This document shows positions 7,726 to 16,228 of a stretch of 64,000 nt of DNA, in pieces. Source of the stretch: JAXDMU01 sp963762435. Lineage in GTDB: Bacteria > Pseudomonadota > Alphaproteobacteria > ATCC43930 > CGMCC-115725. The stretch's first letter is position 1. Every line of letters starts with the position of its first letter. The stretch covers positions 1-64,000 of the forward strand of contig CAVXLN010000038.1 of assembly GCA_963762435.1 (NCBI GenBank). Reading direction: 5' to 3'. The position numbers and the translations under genes were made by a program. The notes under the pieces are model-generated. The model did no database searches and was not told where the DNA came from. It was given only the letters and a program-made list of their open reading frames with translations.

Positions 7726-8814
7726 GTGCCGAAACTCGATCCCGCCGCCCTTTCCGCTCTTGCCGCCGCCCCGGCGCGCCGCCCTTGGCAGCTCGCCATC
7801 GGCGCGGTCCGGCGGCTGGCGCCCGGCGTGACGCTGTGTGCGGTGGTCAGTGCGGCTGCGGCCTGGCTGCAGCTCGCCGAGATCCGGGTTTTCGGCCAGG
7901 CCTGGCTCGAATCGCTGGTGCTGGCGATCCTGGTCGGCACGCTGGTCCGCACCCTGTGGATGCCGGGCGCGCGCTGGCAGCCAGGTATTCATTTCAGCGC
8001 AAAGTTCCTGCTCGAACTGGCGGTGATGCTGCTCGGCGCCTCGATCAGCGCCCAGATCGTGAGTTCGGCCGGTGTCGGATTGCTGGTCGGCATTCTGTGT
8101 GTCGTGGCCTTCGCCATCCTGTTCAGCTACGCGGTCGGCCGGCTCTTCGGCCTGCCGCAGCGCATGGCGATCCTGATCGCGTGCGGCAATTCCATCTGCG
8201 GTAATTCCGCGATCGCCGCCGTCGCTCCAGTGATTGGTGCCGACAGCCGCGATGTCGCCACATCCATCGCCTTCACCGCCGTCCTCGGCGTCGGCGTGGT
8301 GCTGGGCCTGCCGTTCCTGGCCACGGCACTCCATCTCTCCAACGTCAATTTCGGCGTGCTGGCCGGCCTCACGGTCTATGCGGTGCCGCAAGTGCTGGCG
8401 GCCACGGCGCCGGTCAGCGCTCTCTCGGTCCAGATGGGTACGCTGGTCAAGCTCGTCCGCGTGCTCATGCTGGGCCCGGTCTGCCTGGTCCTGTCGCTCT
8501 TCGGCGACCGGCTGTCCGGTAGCGGCCGGACCGGCTCGGCGCCGCCGCTGCATCGGCTGGTGCCCTGGTTCATCTTGGGATTCCTGGCGCTGGCCGCGAT
8601 CCGCTCGGCCGGGCTCTATCCGCCGGCCCTGCTTGCCCCGGCCGCGGATCTCGCCACGGTTCTGACGATCATCTCGATGGCTGCCTTGGGCCTCGGCGTC
8701 GACATCCGCGTCGTCGCCAAGGCGGGCCCACGCGTCACCAGCACGGTGACGCTGTCGCTGCTGCTGCTGGGCGCGGTCGCCCTCCTGCTGATCCGCCTGC
8801 TCGGGCTCGAATAG
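7726..8814 (+). CDS. YeiH-family putative sulfate exporter
   Basis: A 362-residue inner-membrane protein of the YeiH/UPF0324 family with about ten hydrophobic segments. The family signature CGNSICGNSAIAAVAPVI is present, as are KFLLELAVMLLGASIS and the late GLGVDIRVVAKAG. Family members are annotated as sulfate exporters, and YeiH of enterobacteria is induced by sulfite through YeiE; direct transport data are sparse. A GTG at 7726 is chosen because GGAG lies 9 nt upstream; a TTG at 7711 would add five residues. It ends 6 bp from the convergent antiporter gene. Confidence 0.88.
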   Translation: MPKLDPAALSALAAAPARRPWQLAIGAVRRLAPGVTLCAVVSAAAAWLQLAEIRVFGQAWLESLVLAILVGTLVRTLWMPGARWQPGIHFSAKFLLELAVMLLGASISAQIVSSAGVGLLVGILCVVAFAILFSYAVGRLFGLPQRMAILIACGNSICGNSAIAAVAPVIGADSRDVATSIAFTAVLGVGVVLGLPFLATALHLSNVNFGVLAGLTVYAVPQVLAATAPVSALSVQMGTLVKLVRVLMLGPVCLVLSLFGDRLSGSGRTGSAPPLHRLVPWFILGFLALAAIRSAGLYPPALLAPAADLATVLTIISMAALGLGVDIRVVAKAGPRVTSTVTLSLLLLGAVALLLIRLLGLE

Positions 8815-8820
8815 CCCCGT

Positions 8821-10605
8821 CTACTCGGCCGCCGCTTGGCGCTCCCGGAGCTGCCGATCCGCCTCCAGGAGTTCGGCCAGCTCGGATGCCGTCTGCTTGG
8901 CGTTCTGGATCAGCGACCGCTCGTCATCATAAAAGGCGTGGGTTTCTCTCAGCGAATTCTCGTCATATTCGCGGAAGATCTCGACTGCCCGCCGCGCCTC
9001 GTCTTGCGACACGCCGACCGCCTCGAGCACCAGCTCGCTGAGCTTCAGGCTCGAATGCAGCGTCTCGCGCACGATCGCCTCGACGCCGTTATCCATCAAC
9101 AGATGCACATGCCGCCGATTGCGGGCGCGCGCCATGATGGTGAGCCTCGGGAAATTGCGGCGCGCCACGCCGACGATCTCCAACGCCTGCTCCATGTCGC
9201 TGATCGCCACCACGAGCAGCTTGGCGCGCGCGGCCCCGGCCGCGCGCAGCAGGTCCGGCCGCGCCGGGTTGCCGTAATAGACCTTGGTGCCGAAGCGGCG
9301 CACGACTTCGACCTGGCCCGCATCCTTCTCGAGGGCCGTGAAGGGAATGCCGCGCATCTGCAGCACGCGGCCGACGATCTGGCCGACCCGGCCGAAGCCG
9401 CAGATGATGACGGGTACCCCGTCATCCTCGATCTCGTCATAAGCCGGCGCCTCGACCGGACGGTCGAGCAGCGGCATCAGGAACCGCTCAGACAGCGTGA
9501 AGATGATCGGCGTCGCGATCATGGACAGCGTGATCACCAGCGTCGCGCCATCGGCCTCGTCCTGGCTGATCGCGCTGGCCGCGACGGCAGCGCCGAATAG
9601 CACGAAGCTGAACTCGCTGCCCTGCGGCAGCGCCAGCGCGAAACGGAGCGCATTGCGCGTATCCTGACCCGCGATCCGCGCCAGTCCGAAATGGATCACG
9701 ATCTTGACGGCGAGCAGACCCACGAGGCCGATCGCAATCATCCGCGGCTCGGCCGCGACCAGCGCGAAATTCGCCGCCATGCCGACCGACATGAAGAAGA
9801 AGCCCAGGAGCAGGCCTTCGAACGGCTCGATATCGGCCTGCAGCTCATGGCGATATTCGGAATCGGACAGGATGACGCCGCCGAGGAAGGCGCCTAGCGA
9901 CTGTGAGAGGCCGGCGGCACTGGCGAGCGCCGCAGCGCCCACGACGGTGAGCAGCGCCAGCGCATTGAACACTTCCGGCGTCCGGGCGCCGCCGATGGCG
10001 CGGAAGGCCGGGCGCAGCAGGAATCGCCCGCCCAGCAGGATCACCGCGATGGCGGCCACGCCTTGAGCCACCTCGTGCCAGGGCGCCTTCACCGGCAGGT
10101 TGTCGCCGGCAAGCAGCGGGATCACCGCCACCATCGGAATGAAGGCCAGATCCTGGAACAGGAGCACGGCAAAGGCGTCGCGCCCGGCGCGCCCGCCCAG
10201 CAGGTCGCGCTCCGCCAGCATCGGCAACACGATCGCCGTCGAGGACAGGGCCAGCCCGCCGCCGATGGCGCTGCAGCCGATCCAGCCGAGCCCGGCTAAA
10301 TGGGCCAGCGATGCCAGCACGACCCCCGTCACCAGGACCTGCGCCGTGCCGAGGCCGAACACCGCCTTGCGCATGACCCACAGGCGCTGCGGCCTGAGCT
10401 CGAGCCCGATCAGGAACAGCAGCATGACCACGCCAAACTCGGAAATCTCGCGGATCTCCTCGACATCGGTGATGAGACCGAGCCCCGACGGACCGATCGC
10501 GGCCCCGGCCGCGAGATAGCCCAGCACGCTGCCGAAACCCGCCCGCCGCGACAGCGGAATGAGCAGCACGACGGCGGCGAGCAGGATGACAATGGTCTGA
10601 AGCAT
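8821..10605 (-). CDS. Kef-type K+/H+ antiporter with RCK domain (CPA2)
   Basis: A 594-residue monovalent cation:proton antiporter-2. The membrane domain (residues 1 to about 385) has the CPA2 features GYLAAGAAIGPSGLGLI, GLELRP, STAIVLPMLAERDLL and LFQDLAFIPMV. The cytosolic RCK_N domain follows (VPVIICGFGRVGQIVGRVL, a GxGxxG nucleotide-binding fold; then YYGNPARPDLLRAAG). A coiled C-terminal tail closes the protein. Such proteins release K+ in exchange for H+, and in enterobacteria are gated by glutathione adducts. No KefF/KefG ancillary gene is adjacent. The start at 10605 (MLQTIVILL) matches the family's first helix. Confidence 0.9.
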   Translation of the reverse strand: MLQTIVILLAAVVLLIPLSRRAGFGSVLGYLAAGAAIGPSGLGLITDVEEIREISEFGVVMLLFLIGLELRPQRLWVMRKAVFGLGTAQVLVTGVVLASLAHLAGLGWIGCSAIGGGLALSSTAIVLPMLAERDLLGGRAGRDAFAVLLFQDLAFIPMVAVIPLLAGDNLPVKAPWHEVAQGVAAIAVILLGGRFLLRPAFRAIGGARTPEVFNALALLTVVGAAALASAAGLSQSLGAFLGGVILSDSEYRHELQADIEPFEGLLLGFFFMSVGMAANFALVAAEPRMIAIGLVGLLAVKIVIHFGLARIAGQDTRNALRFALALPQGSEFSFVLFGAAVAASAISQDEADGATLVITLSMIATPIIFTLSERFLMPLLDRPVEAPAYDEIEDDGVPVIICGFGRVGQIVGRVLQMRGIPFTALEKDAGQVEVVRRFGTKVYYGNPARPDLLRAAGAARAKLLVVAISDMEQALEIVGVARRNFPRLTIMARARNRRHVHLLMDNGVEAIVRETLHSSLKLSELVLEAVGVSQDEARRAVEIFREYDENSLRETHAFYDDERSLIQNAKQTASELAELLEADRQLRERQAAAE

Positions 10606-10737
10606 CGGCGAGGCGTCCCCGGATCGGCGAATTCTCCGGAGGCGGCGCAACCTCCGGCCCGCCAAAGCGCGGCGGACCCGAGCACCGTAGGGAAAGCGGC
10701 CCCTACCGACAACCCGAAGGTGACAGCGGCCTAAGCC

Positions 10738-12123
10738 TCAATGGACGAGCGCACGCTCTTCCGCACCGAGCCGCGCCCAATATTCGGCCCAGGCCCGGAG
10801 GCCATTCTTCAGGCTCGACAGACGCAGGAACTCGTTGGGTGCGTGGTAATCCTCGTCCACGGTCGAGAAGGAGAAGAACACCGTATCGAGGCCGAGCACC
10901 CGCTTGAACATCTCGCCGATCGGGATCGTGGCGCCCATGCGCACACGCATCGGCGTGCGGCCCAGCACCTCCGCCAGGATCTCCTCGGCCAGCAGCAGCC
11001 CGTGATGATCGTCCTCGATCGCATAGGGCAGCGCCCCATGATCCGGCATCGTCACCGAGATGCGGAAGGCGGGCGGGCATTGCGCCTCGAGATGCCGCTT
11101 GATCGCCCGCTGCACGGCACGCGGATCCTGGCCCGGCACCAGCCGGCACGAGATCTTGGCGTGAGCCGTGCTTGGGATCACCGTCTTGGAGCCCGGGCCG
11201 TTATAGCCGCCCCACAGCCCGTTGAGCTCCAGCGTGGGCCGGATCCAGTTGCGCTCGAGCAGTGAATAGCCATTCTCGCCGCCCGGCCCGAGCGCCCCGA
11301 TCTCGTCCAGATAATCGCCCTCGTCGAAGGGAATCTCGGCGATCTTGATGCGCTGGACATTGCCGACCGGGACGATGCCGTCATAGAAGCCCGGAACCGC
11401 GACGCGACCGTCATCGTCATGGAGCGAGGCCACGAGCCGTCCTACCGCATGAAGCGGATTGGGCGACATGCCGCCATGCCGGCCGGAATGGAGGTCCTTC
11501 GCCGGGCCTTCGACCGAGAACTCGACCGTGCAGATGCCGCGGCTCGCCACCGTCACGGTCGGCAGATCGGCCCGCCACATGGCGCCGTCCGCCGACAGCA
11601 CGAAATCGGCCGTGAGCTCGTCGGCGTGGGCTGCGACGAAAGCTTCGAGATGAGCGCTGCCCAGCTCTTCCTCGCCTTCGATCAGGAATTTGACATTGAT
11701 CGGCAGCCGGCCTTCGGCCGCGAGGAACGCCTCGGCCACGGCCATGGGGATCAGCACCGGTCCTTTGTCGTCGGAGACGCCGCGCGCATAGATCCGGCCA
11801 TCCCGGATCGAGGGTTCGAAGGCTGGCGTCACCCAGCTTTCCGCCGGGTCCGGCGGCTGCACGTCATAATGGCCATAGATCAGGATGGTGGGAGCGTCGG
11901 GGGCGCCGAGCCAGCTCGCCGTCACGACCGGGTGACCGCCCGTCTGCCGCACGGCGGCATTCTCGAGCCCGGCGCGCCGGAGCCGGTCCGCGACCCAGCC
12001 GGCGCCGTCGCGCATGCCGCTCGCATAAGCCGGATCGGTCGAGACCGACGGGATGCTGGCAAAGGCGATCAGATCATCGAGCACGGTCTGATAATTTCGA
12101 TCGAGATAGTCGAGCGCGCTCAT
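10738..12123 (-). CDS. M20-family metallopeptidase (dipeptidase-like)
   Basis: A 461-residue M20 zinc peptidase. Metal-site motifs are intact: ILIYGHYDVQPPDP (His, Asp), RGVSDDKGP (bridging Asp) and LIEGEEELGSAH (catalytic Glu pair). The lid/dimerisation insert contains KDLHSGRHGG, and the C-terminal metal ligand lies in DEDYHAPNEF. Relatives cleave dipeptides, N-acyl amino acids or N-carbamoyl compounds. It is the last gene of a five-gene operon, with an ATGA overlap to the SDR upstream, so it probably performs a late hydrolytic step in that pathway. Substrate unknown. Confidence 0.9.
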   Translation of the reverse strand: MSALDYLDRNYQTVLDDLIAFASIPSVSTDPAYASGMRDGAGWVADRLRRAGLENAAVRQTGGHPVVTASWLGAPDAPTILIYGHYDVQPPDPAESWVTPAFEPSIRDGRIYARGVSDDKGPVLIPMAVAEAFLAAEGRLPINVKFLIEGEEELGSAHLEAFVAAHADELTADFVLSADGAMWRADLPTVTVASRGICTVEFSVEGPAKDLHSGRHGGMSPNPLHAVGRLVASLHDDDGRVAVPGFYDGIVPVGNVQRIKIAEIPFDEGDYLDEIGALGPGGENGYSLLERNWIRPTLELNGLWGGYNGPGSKTVIPSTAHAKISCRLVPGQDPRAVQRAIKRHLEAQCPPAFRISVTMPDHGALPYAIEDDHHGLLLAEEILAEVLGRTPMRVRMGATIPIGEMFKRVLGLDTVFFSFSTVDEDYHAPNEFLRLSSLKNGLRAWAEYWARLGAEERALVH

Positions 12124-12884
12124 TTACCGCCATCCACACTGAGAGTTTGACCGGTGATCCAGGAAGCGGCCGGGCTTGCGAACACCAGCACGCCATAGGC
12201 GATGTCCTCGGGCGTACCGAGCCGACGCAGCGCGATGCCCTCGACCAGCGCCTTCTGGCCGTCGGGCCCATAGCTCTGCCATTGCCGCTCGGTCGTCGGG
12301 TTCGACCGCACGAAGCCCGGCGCCACGCAATTGACGGTGATGCCGAACGGGCCGAGCTCATGCGCCAGCTGGCGCGTCAAGCCGATCTGCGCCGCCTTGG
12401 CGGCGGCATAGGCCTGGATGCCAGTCAGGCTGATGCCGAGGCCTGCGCCGCTCGAGATCGTGACGATGCGGCCATAGGAGTGCCGCTTCATCGCCGGCGC
12501 CACCGCCTGGACACAGAGGAAGCTGCCGGTCGTATTGGCCGCGAAGACGCGCTGCCAATCCGCCTCCGGCACCTCCTCGAGCGGCCGCCCGATCTGGCCG
12601 ACCACACCGCCCGCGACATTGACGAGCGCATCGATCCGCCCGGTCTCGGTCAGTGCCGCACCCGCGAATTCCTGCACCTGCGCCCGGCGCGTGACATCGA
12701 CGCTGCGGATGGTGATGCCGGCCGGCGCCGTCCCCGCGGTCTCAGCCAGCCCCTCCTCGTTGATGTCCGCTGCCCAGACGGCGGCACCGCGCGCCGCGAA
12801 AGCGTGCGCGATGCCGCGGCCCAGCCCCTGTGCCGCCCCCGTCACCAGCACAGTCTGTCCGTCGAAGCGGAACGGATCCATCAT
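12120..12884 (-). CDS. SDR-family oxidoreductase, classical type
   Basis: A 254-residue classical SDR. TGAAQGLGRGIAHAF (TGxxxGxG), DVT, VNVAGG (NAG-like), SSGAG (Ser) and YAAAKAA (YxxxK) are all present, and it ends with GQTLSVDGGK. The length and C-terminus match the FabG/3-oxoacyl-reductase-like branch of NAD(P)-dependent dehydrogenases. It lies between the PanE-like gene (11-bp gap) and the M20 gene (ATGA overlap), so it likely oxidises or reduces an intermediate of the same pathway. Tandem ATGs at 12884 and 12881 are alternatives. Confidence 0.92.
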   Translation of the reverse strand: MMDPFRFDGQTVLVTGAAQGLGRGIAHAFAARGAAVWAADINEEGLAETAGTAPAGITIRSVDVTRRAQVQEFAGAALTETGRIDALVNVAGGVVGQIGRPLEEVPEADWQRVFAANTTGSFLCVQAVAPAMKRHSYGRIVTISSGAGLGISLTGIQAYAAAKAAQIGLTRQLAHELGPFGITVNCVAPGFVRSNPTTERQWQSYGPDGQKALVEGIALRRLGTPEDIAYGVLVFASPAASWITGQTLSVDGGK

Positions 12885-12895
12885 GGCCCGGCCGC

Positions 12896-13957
12896 TCAAT
12901 CCGCCGCTCCCGCGATCGGTACCTCGCCGCCCAGGCCAGCCTGCACGCCAAGCGCATCGAGATTGGCCCAGCCGAGCGGTCGCCAGCCGGACTCGATATC
13001 GTGAATCAAGGCGATCAGCGCCGCCGTGATCGGCACGGTGCGGCCGAGCAGTGCCGCCGCCTCGACGATCGGCCCCAATTGGGCATCGACCTCGGTCGGG
13101 CGCTTGCGGATGGCGAGATCGCGCCACACGCCGCTGCGCGCTTTGGCCGAGCCTCGGTTATGCGCGACCATGGCGGCGAAGGAGCGGTCGCGCGCCCTGG
13201 CGTCGGCGCCGGGCCGGAAGGCCGCCGGATCGAAGCCGTTGAAGCCTTCGGGTTCGACATCTTGCGCATCGGTGACGATCGTCACCTCTTCGCCGAGCCT
13301 GGAGAGCAGGCCGCGATAGCGCTGGGATTCGAGCACCTCGACGATGGTGGCGTCGGTCAGCGCCGTCGCGAACAGGAGCGCGCCATATCCCAACTTGCCC
13401 CAGAGATAGCCCCAGATATTGCCGGTGATGATCGCACCGGGTTCGAAGCTTGTGCGCACCAGGGTCGCCAGCGCGTCCAGCCGCGGCGTGGTGGCGCCGT
13501 CGAGCTCGCCCAGCACGAAGGCGCCGCGCCCGCCGAAATGGACGCGGCCGGGCGAGAGGTAGTCGGCACCGAAATTGACGAAGGCGCCGATCGTGCGGTC
13601 GCGCCCGACGGCGCGCGCGATGACATGCTCGTTGAGCCCGTTCTGCAGCGAGACGACATAGCCGTCCGGCGCCAGATGGCGTGCCGCCGCCTCGATGGCG
13701 CCCGCGGTGTGATGCGCCTTGACCGCCAGCAGGATGCGGTCGAACCGGCCCTCGACCTGATCGGGCGTCACCGCCGAAGCCGCGACCTCAAACGTGTCGA
13801 CCGGCCCTTCGATGGCAAGCCCGTGCTCGTTCATCGCCTTGACGTGGTCGGCATCGATATCGACGAACAGAACCTCGTGCCCGGCGCGGCGGAGATAGGC
13901 GCCGACAGTACCGCCGATGGCGCCTGCGCCCCAGACGAGAATCGGAGAGGCGGTCAT
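12896..13957 (-). CDS. Ketopantoate reductase-like (PanE/ApbA family) oxidoreductase
   Basis: A 353-residue protein of the PanE/ApbA fold: VWGAGAIGGTVGAYLRRAG for the nucleotide site, LLAVKAHHT, QNGLNE, and the helical C-terminal domain with WGKLGYGALLFATALT. Lys188 corresponds to the PanE catalytic lysine, but the substrate Asn four residues later in PanE is Gly192 here. It is also longer than E. coli PanE (303 residues). I therefore doubt that ketopantoate is the substrate and give no symbol. It overlaps the creatininase-like gene by 4 nt and shares its operon. Confidence 0.85.
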   Translation of the reverse strand: MTASPILVWGAGAIGGTVGAYLRRAGHEVLFVDIDADHVKAMNEHGLAIEGPVDTFEVAASAVTPDQVEGRFDRILLAVKAHHTAGAIEAAARHLAPDGYVVSLQNGLNEHVIARAVGRDRTIGAFVNFGADYLSPGRVHFGGRGAFVLGELDGATTPRLDALATLVRTSFEPGAIITGNIWGYLWGKLGYGALLFATALTDATIVEVLESQRYRGLLSRLGEEVTIVTDAQDVEPEGFNGFDPAAFRPGADARARDRSFAAMVAHNRGSAKARSGVWRDLAIRKRPTEVDAQLGPIVEAAALLGRTVPITAALIALIHDIESGWRPLGWANLDALGVQAGLGGEVPIAGAAD

Positions 13958-14655
13958 GGCCAGCCCTCGGTCACGAGCTCGCGCGTTTCCTCGACCGCGA
14001 CGCGCCAGAGCGCCAGCATCTCCTCGTCGGACCGCTGATAGAGCCCGCCGAAATTGCCGTCGCCGATGAGGGCGCGGACCTGAGCCGGATCCATGATGCG
14101 AACCTGATCGACCGGCACCATCGGCTTCGCCGCCGCGGGGGGTGCGACATTGCCGATCCGGGTCCAGGGGAAATTCTCCATCCAGGAGGCATGGCTCGCC
14201 ACTGGATCGATTTCCTGCACCTTGGCCCAGGTCCGGGGCGCGTTCCACCAATTGTGGAAGCGCACGCTGGTGCCCGTGTGATCGGCCATCCATTCCGACG
14301 CCAGGGCCTGCACCGGATTGTTGCCGCCATGGCCGTTGACGATGAGGATGCGCCGGAAGCCCTGGACGAACAGCGCGTCGAGCACATCGCGCACGACCGC
14401 CAGCAACGTCTCGACCCGGAGGCTGACCGTCCCCGGAAACGCCTTGAAATAGGGTGTCAGGCCATAATTGACGGTCGGGAAGACCGGCACGCCCAAAGGC
14501 TCGCACGCCTCGCGCGCAACCCGCTCGGGCAGGATCGTGTCGACCGACAGGCTCAGATAGCCATGCTGCTCCGTGCTGCCGATCGGCAGCACCGCTCGGT
14601 CGTCATGCTTCAGATAATCCTCGACCTGAGACCAGGTCATCTCGCTGATCAGCAT
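13954..14655 (-). CDS. Creatininase-family amidohydrolase
   Basis: A 233-residue protein of the creatinine amidohydrolase family. The metal-binding ExH...D element is visible as GSTEQHGYLSLSVDT (Glu29, His31, Asp39) and the NGHGGN motif is intact. The family includes creatininase, mycofactocin MftE-like peptidases and enzymes that open lactam or formamide bonds, so the substrate is open. Its start overlaps the GntR stop by one base (TGATG) and its stop overlaps the PanE-like start, placing it as the first enzyme gene of the operon. Confidence 0.9.
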   Translation of the reverse strand: MLISEMTWSQVEDYLKHDDRAVLPIGSTEQHGYLSLSVDTILPERVAREACEPLGVPVFPTVNYGLTPYFKAFPGTVSLRVETLLAVVRDVLDALFVQGFRRILIVNGHGGNNPVQALASEWMADHTGTSVRFHNWWNAPRTWAKVQEIDPVASHASWMENFPWTRIGNVAPPAAAKPMVPVDQVRIMDPAQVRALIGDGNFGGLYQRSDEEMLALWRVAVEETRELVTEGWP

Positions 14656-15641
14656 CAGCCTACCTCGCGCAGCCTTGGTTCCGTGATTTCGCCGCCCAGA
14701 CGGGCGAGCAAGGGTTTCAAGGTGCGGTCGATATCGAGCGGGTCGGGGACATGCCGATAGAAGATGACGCCGACCGAGGCCGGCATGCGCTGCACCACGG
14801 ATTCGGCGCCGATGGCGACCACCACCATGTCGAAGCGCTGCAGGAACCGGTCGAGTGCGGGATCTTCGAGCGTTGTCGAGGCGATTTCGGGAATATGCGA
14901 CGCGAAGCGGCGAACGCCCGCCTTCATGATCGGCAGGAATTCCGGATAAGTCGAAACCAGCCCCAGGCGCGTGCGCGGATCGAGGGCGGCGAGCTCCCGC
15001 CGGCTCGATTCAGCGGGAATGAAGCTCAGGCCCTGGATCGGCGGGTGGTCGCCGACCAGCTTGTGGAGATCGCCAGCGCGGTTGGCGACGGTCAGCAGCA
15101 GGTCTGCATCGCGGGCAGCCGCGAGCGCCCGCGGATCGGCGGCCAGATGATCGATCGTGGTGCCGCTGATCGCATCGCCCGGACGCAGCTCCGGCCGCAA
15201 TGCGGCGACATATTCTTCCGTCGAATGCAGGAAATTGCCGACGAACAGGATGTCGAGGCCGGTCTTGCGCGTGCCGTGGAACCGGAACGGCCGGCCTTCC
15301 ACCATGGCGGCGAGCTCGGACCGGCCGATGCCGAGAGCGGCCGCCTCGCGCACCAGCGCGTCGAGCTTGGCGGCAATGCGGCCGAGCGGCCCGTCGTCGG
15401 TGACATCGCCGGCGACGAAGCTGCCGCGCCCCGGCTCGGAACGGATCAGGCCGACCGTCTGCAGCTCCTTGAAGACTTGCGCCACGGTCATGGGGGCCAC
15501 CCCCAGTTCTTCGGCCAGCCGCCGTACCGAGGGTAGGCGTTCGCCGCGCTTCAGCTCGCCGCAGGCGACGCCATATTCGATCAGGCCGCGCAATTGCACA
15601 CCGAGCGAGATCGGCAGCGAGCGGTCCAACGTAAGGTTCAT
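14655..15641 (-). CDS. GntR-family regulator with large effector domain
   Basis: A 328-residue regulator. The N-terminal GntR winged helix is clear (LRGLIEYGVACGELKRGERL, SVRRLAEELGVAPMTVAQVF, GLIRSEPGRGSFVA). The C-terminal part (about 110-325) is not a FadR, UTRA or aminotransferase-like domain by eye; it looks like an alpha/beta ligand-binding fold (ILFVGNFLHST, RLGLVSTYPEF, VVVAIGAES). It heads a five-gene operon transcribed toward 10738 and probably senses the pathway substrate. The start at 15641 (MNLTLDRS) has GGGAAG about 10 nt upstream. Confidence 0.86.
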   Translation of the reverse strand: MNLTLDRSLPISLGVQLRGLIEYGVACGELKRGERLPSVRRLAEELGVAPMTVAQVFKELQTVGLIRSEPGRGSFVAGDVTDDGPLGRIAAKLDALVREAAALGIGRSELAAMVEGRPFRFHGTRKTGLDILFVGNFLHSTEEYVAALRPELRPGDAISGTTIDHLAADPRALAAARDADLLLTVANRAGDLHKLVGDHPPIQGLSFIPAESSRRELAALDPRTRLGLVSTYPEFLPIMKAGVRRFASHIPEIASTTLEDPALDRFLQRFDMVVVAIGAESVVQRMPASVGVIFYRHVPDPLDIDRTLKPLLARLGGEITEPRLREVG

Positions 15642-15726
15642 GATGCCCAAACTTCCCAAAGCATTCTAGAACAGTAGGGTATATCAGCGCGAACCGGCAA
15701 GGGAAATTCCCGGGTCGCGCGCTATC

Positions 15727-15744
15727 GTACTATGTCATTAGTAC
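15727..15744. promoter_or_regulatory. Dyad upstream of GntR operon
   Basis: GTACTA and TAGTAC arms (6 bp, perfect) are separated by TGTCAT. It lies 86 bp upstream of the GntR start and 97 bp before the Cys-rich protein gene on the other strand, in the only non-coding interval of the region. GntR proteins often bind short dyads such as this; a role as operator is inferred. Confidence 0.45.
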
Positions 15745-15840
15745 GGCGGTTCGAACAAATCAGCGGGCACTGGCGGCAATGCGCCGTACCGTGGGGACGC
15801 TTCGGCGCCGCGGTGCGTATAGCTTTCGAAAGGAGCCGCC

Positions 15841-16158
15841 ATGCCCGCCAAAGACCGCTCGCTGAAAGACCTCTGGTACCTGATCCTGCCGGCGCTCGCC
15901 TTCCTGGCGCTGCAGCTGATCGGCATGGCGGCGGCACAGGATCAACCGCAGGATCGGCGCGCCCGGATGCAGCTGGTCCGCCAGGCTTGCAGCGTCGATC
16001 GGCAGAAATTCTGCGGCTCGATCCAGCCGGGCGGCGGGCGCATCCTCGAATGCCTGCGCAGCCATGGCCCAGAGCTGACGCCGGCCTGCCAGCAGGCGCT
16101 GCCGCAGCCCGGCTCGATGCGCGCCCCGCCCAATGCCGGCACGGTGCCGCCGCAATAG
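15841..16158 (+). CDS. Small Cys-rich repeat membrane protein
   Basis: A 105-residue protein with one N-terminal hydrophobic segment (LWYLILPALAFLALQLIGMA, signal anchor or signal peptide). A single Cys-rich repeat follows, with Cys50, Cys58, Cys71 and Cys83: ACSVDRQKFCGSIQPGGG, ILECLRSHGPELTPAC. This pattern matches the cysteine-rich repeat otherwise known from Golgi CFR-1/GLG1 proteins and found in many small exported alphaproteobacterial proteins. Two disulfides are likely outside the cytoplasm. A GAAAGGAG ribosome-binding site precedes the ATG. Function unknown. Confidence 0.78.
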   Translation: MPAKDRSLKDLWYLILPALAFLALQLIGMAAAQDQPQDRRARMQLVRQACSVDRQKFCGSIQPGGGRILECLRSHGPELTPACQQALPQPGSMRAPPNAGTVPPQ

Positions 16159-16228
16159 CCCCCTTTGGTGACATCTCGCCCGCTTCTCCGTAGACTCGGG
16201 TACCGCATGAGTATCGGGAGAGGGCGAG

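Noticed and set aside
12896..13957. Calling this gene panE
   Set aside because: The key substrate-binding Asn is Gly and the operon is catabolic in character, so ketopantoate reductase activity is not supported.
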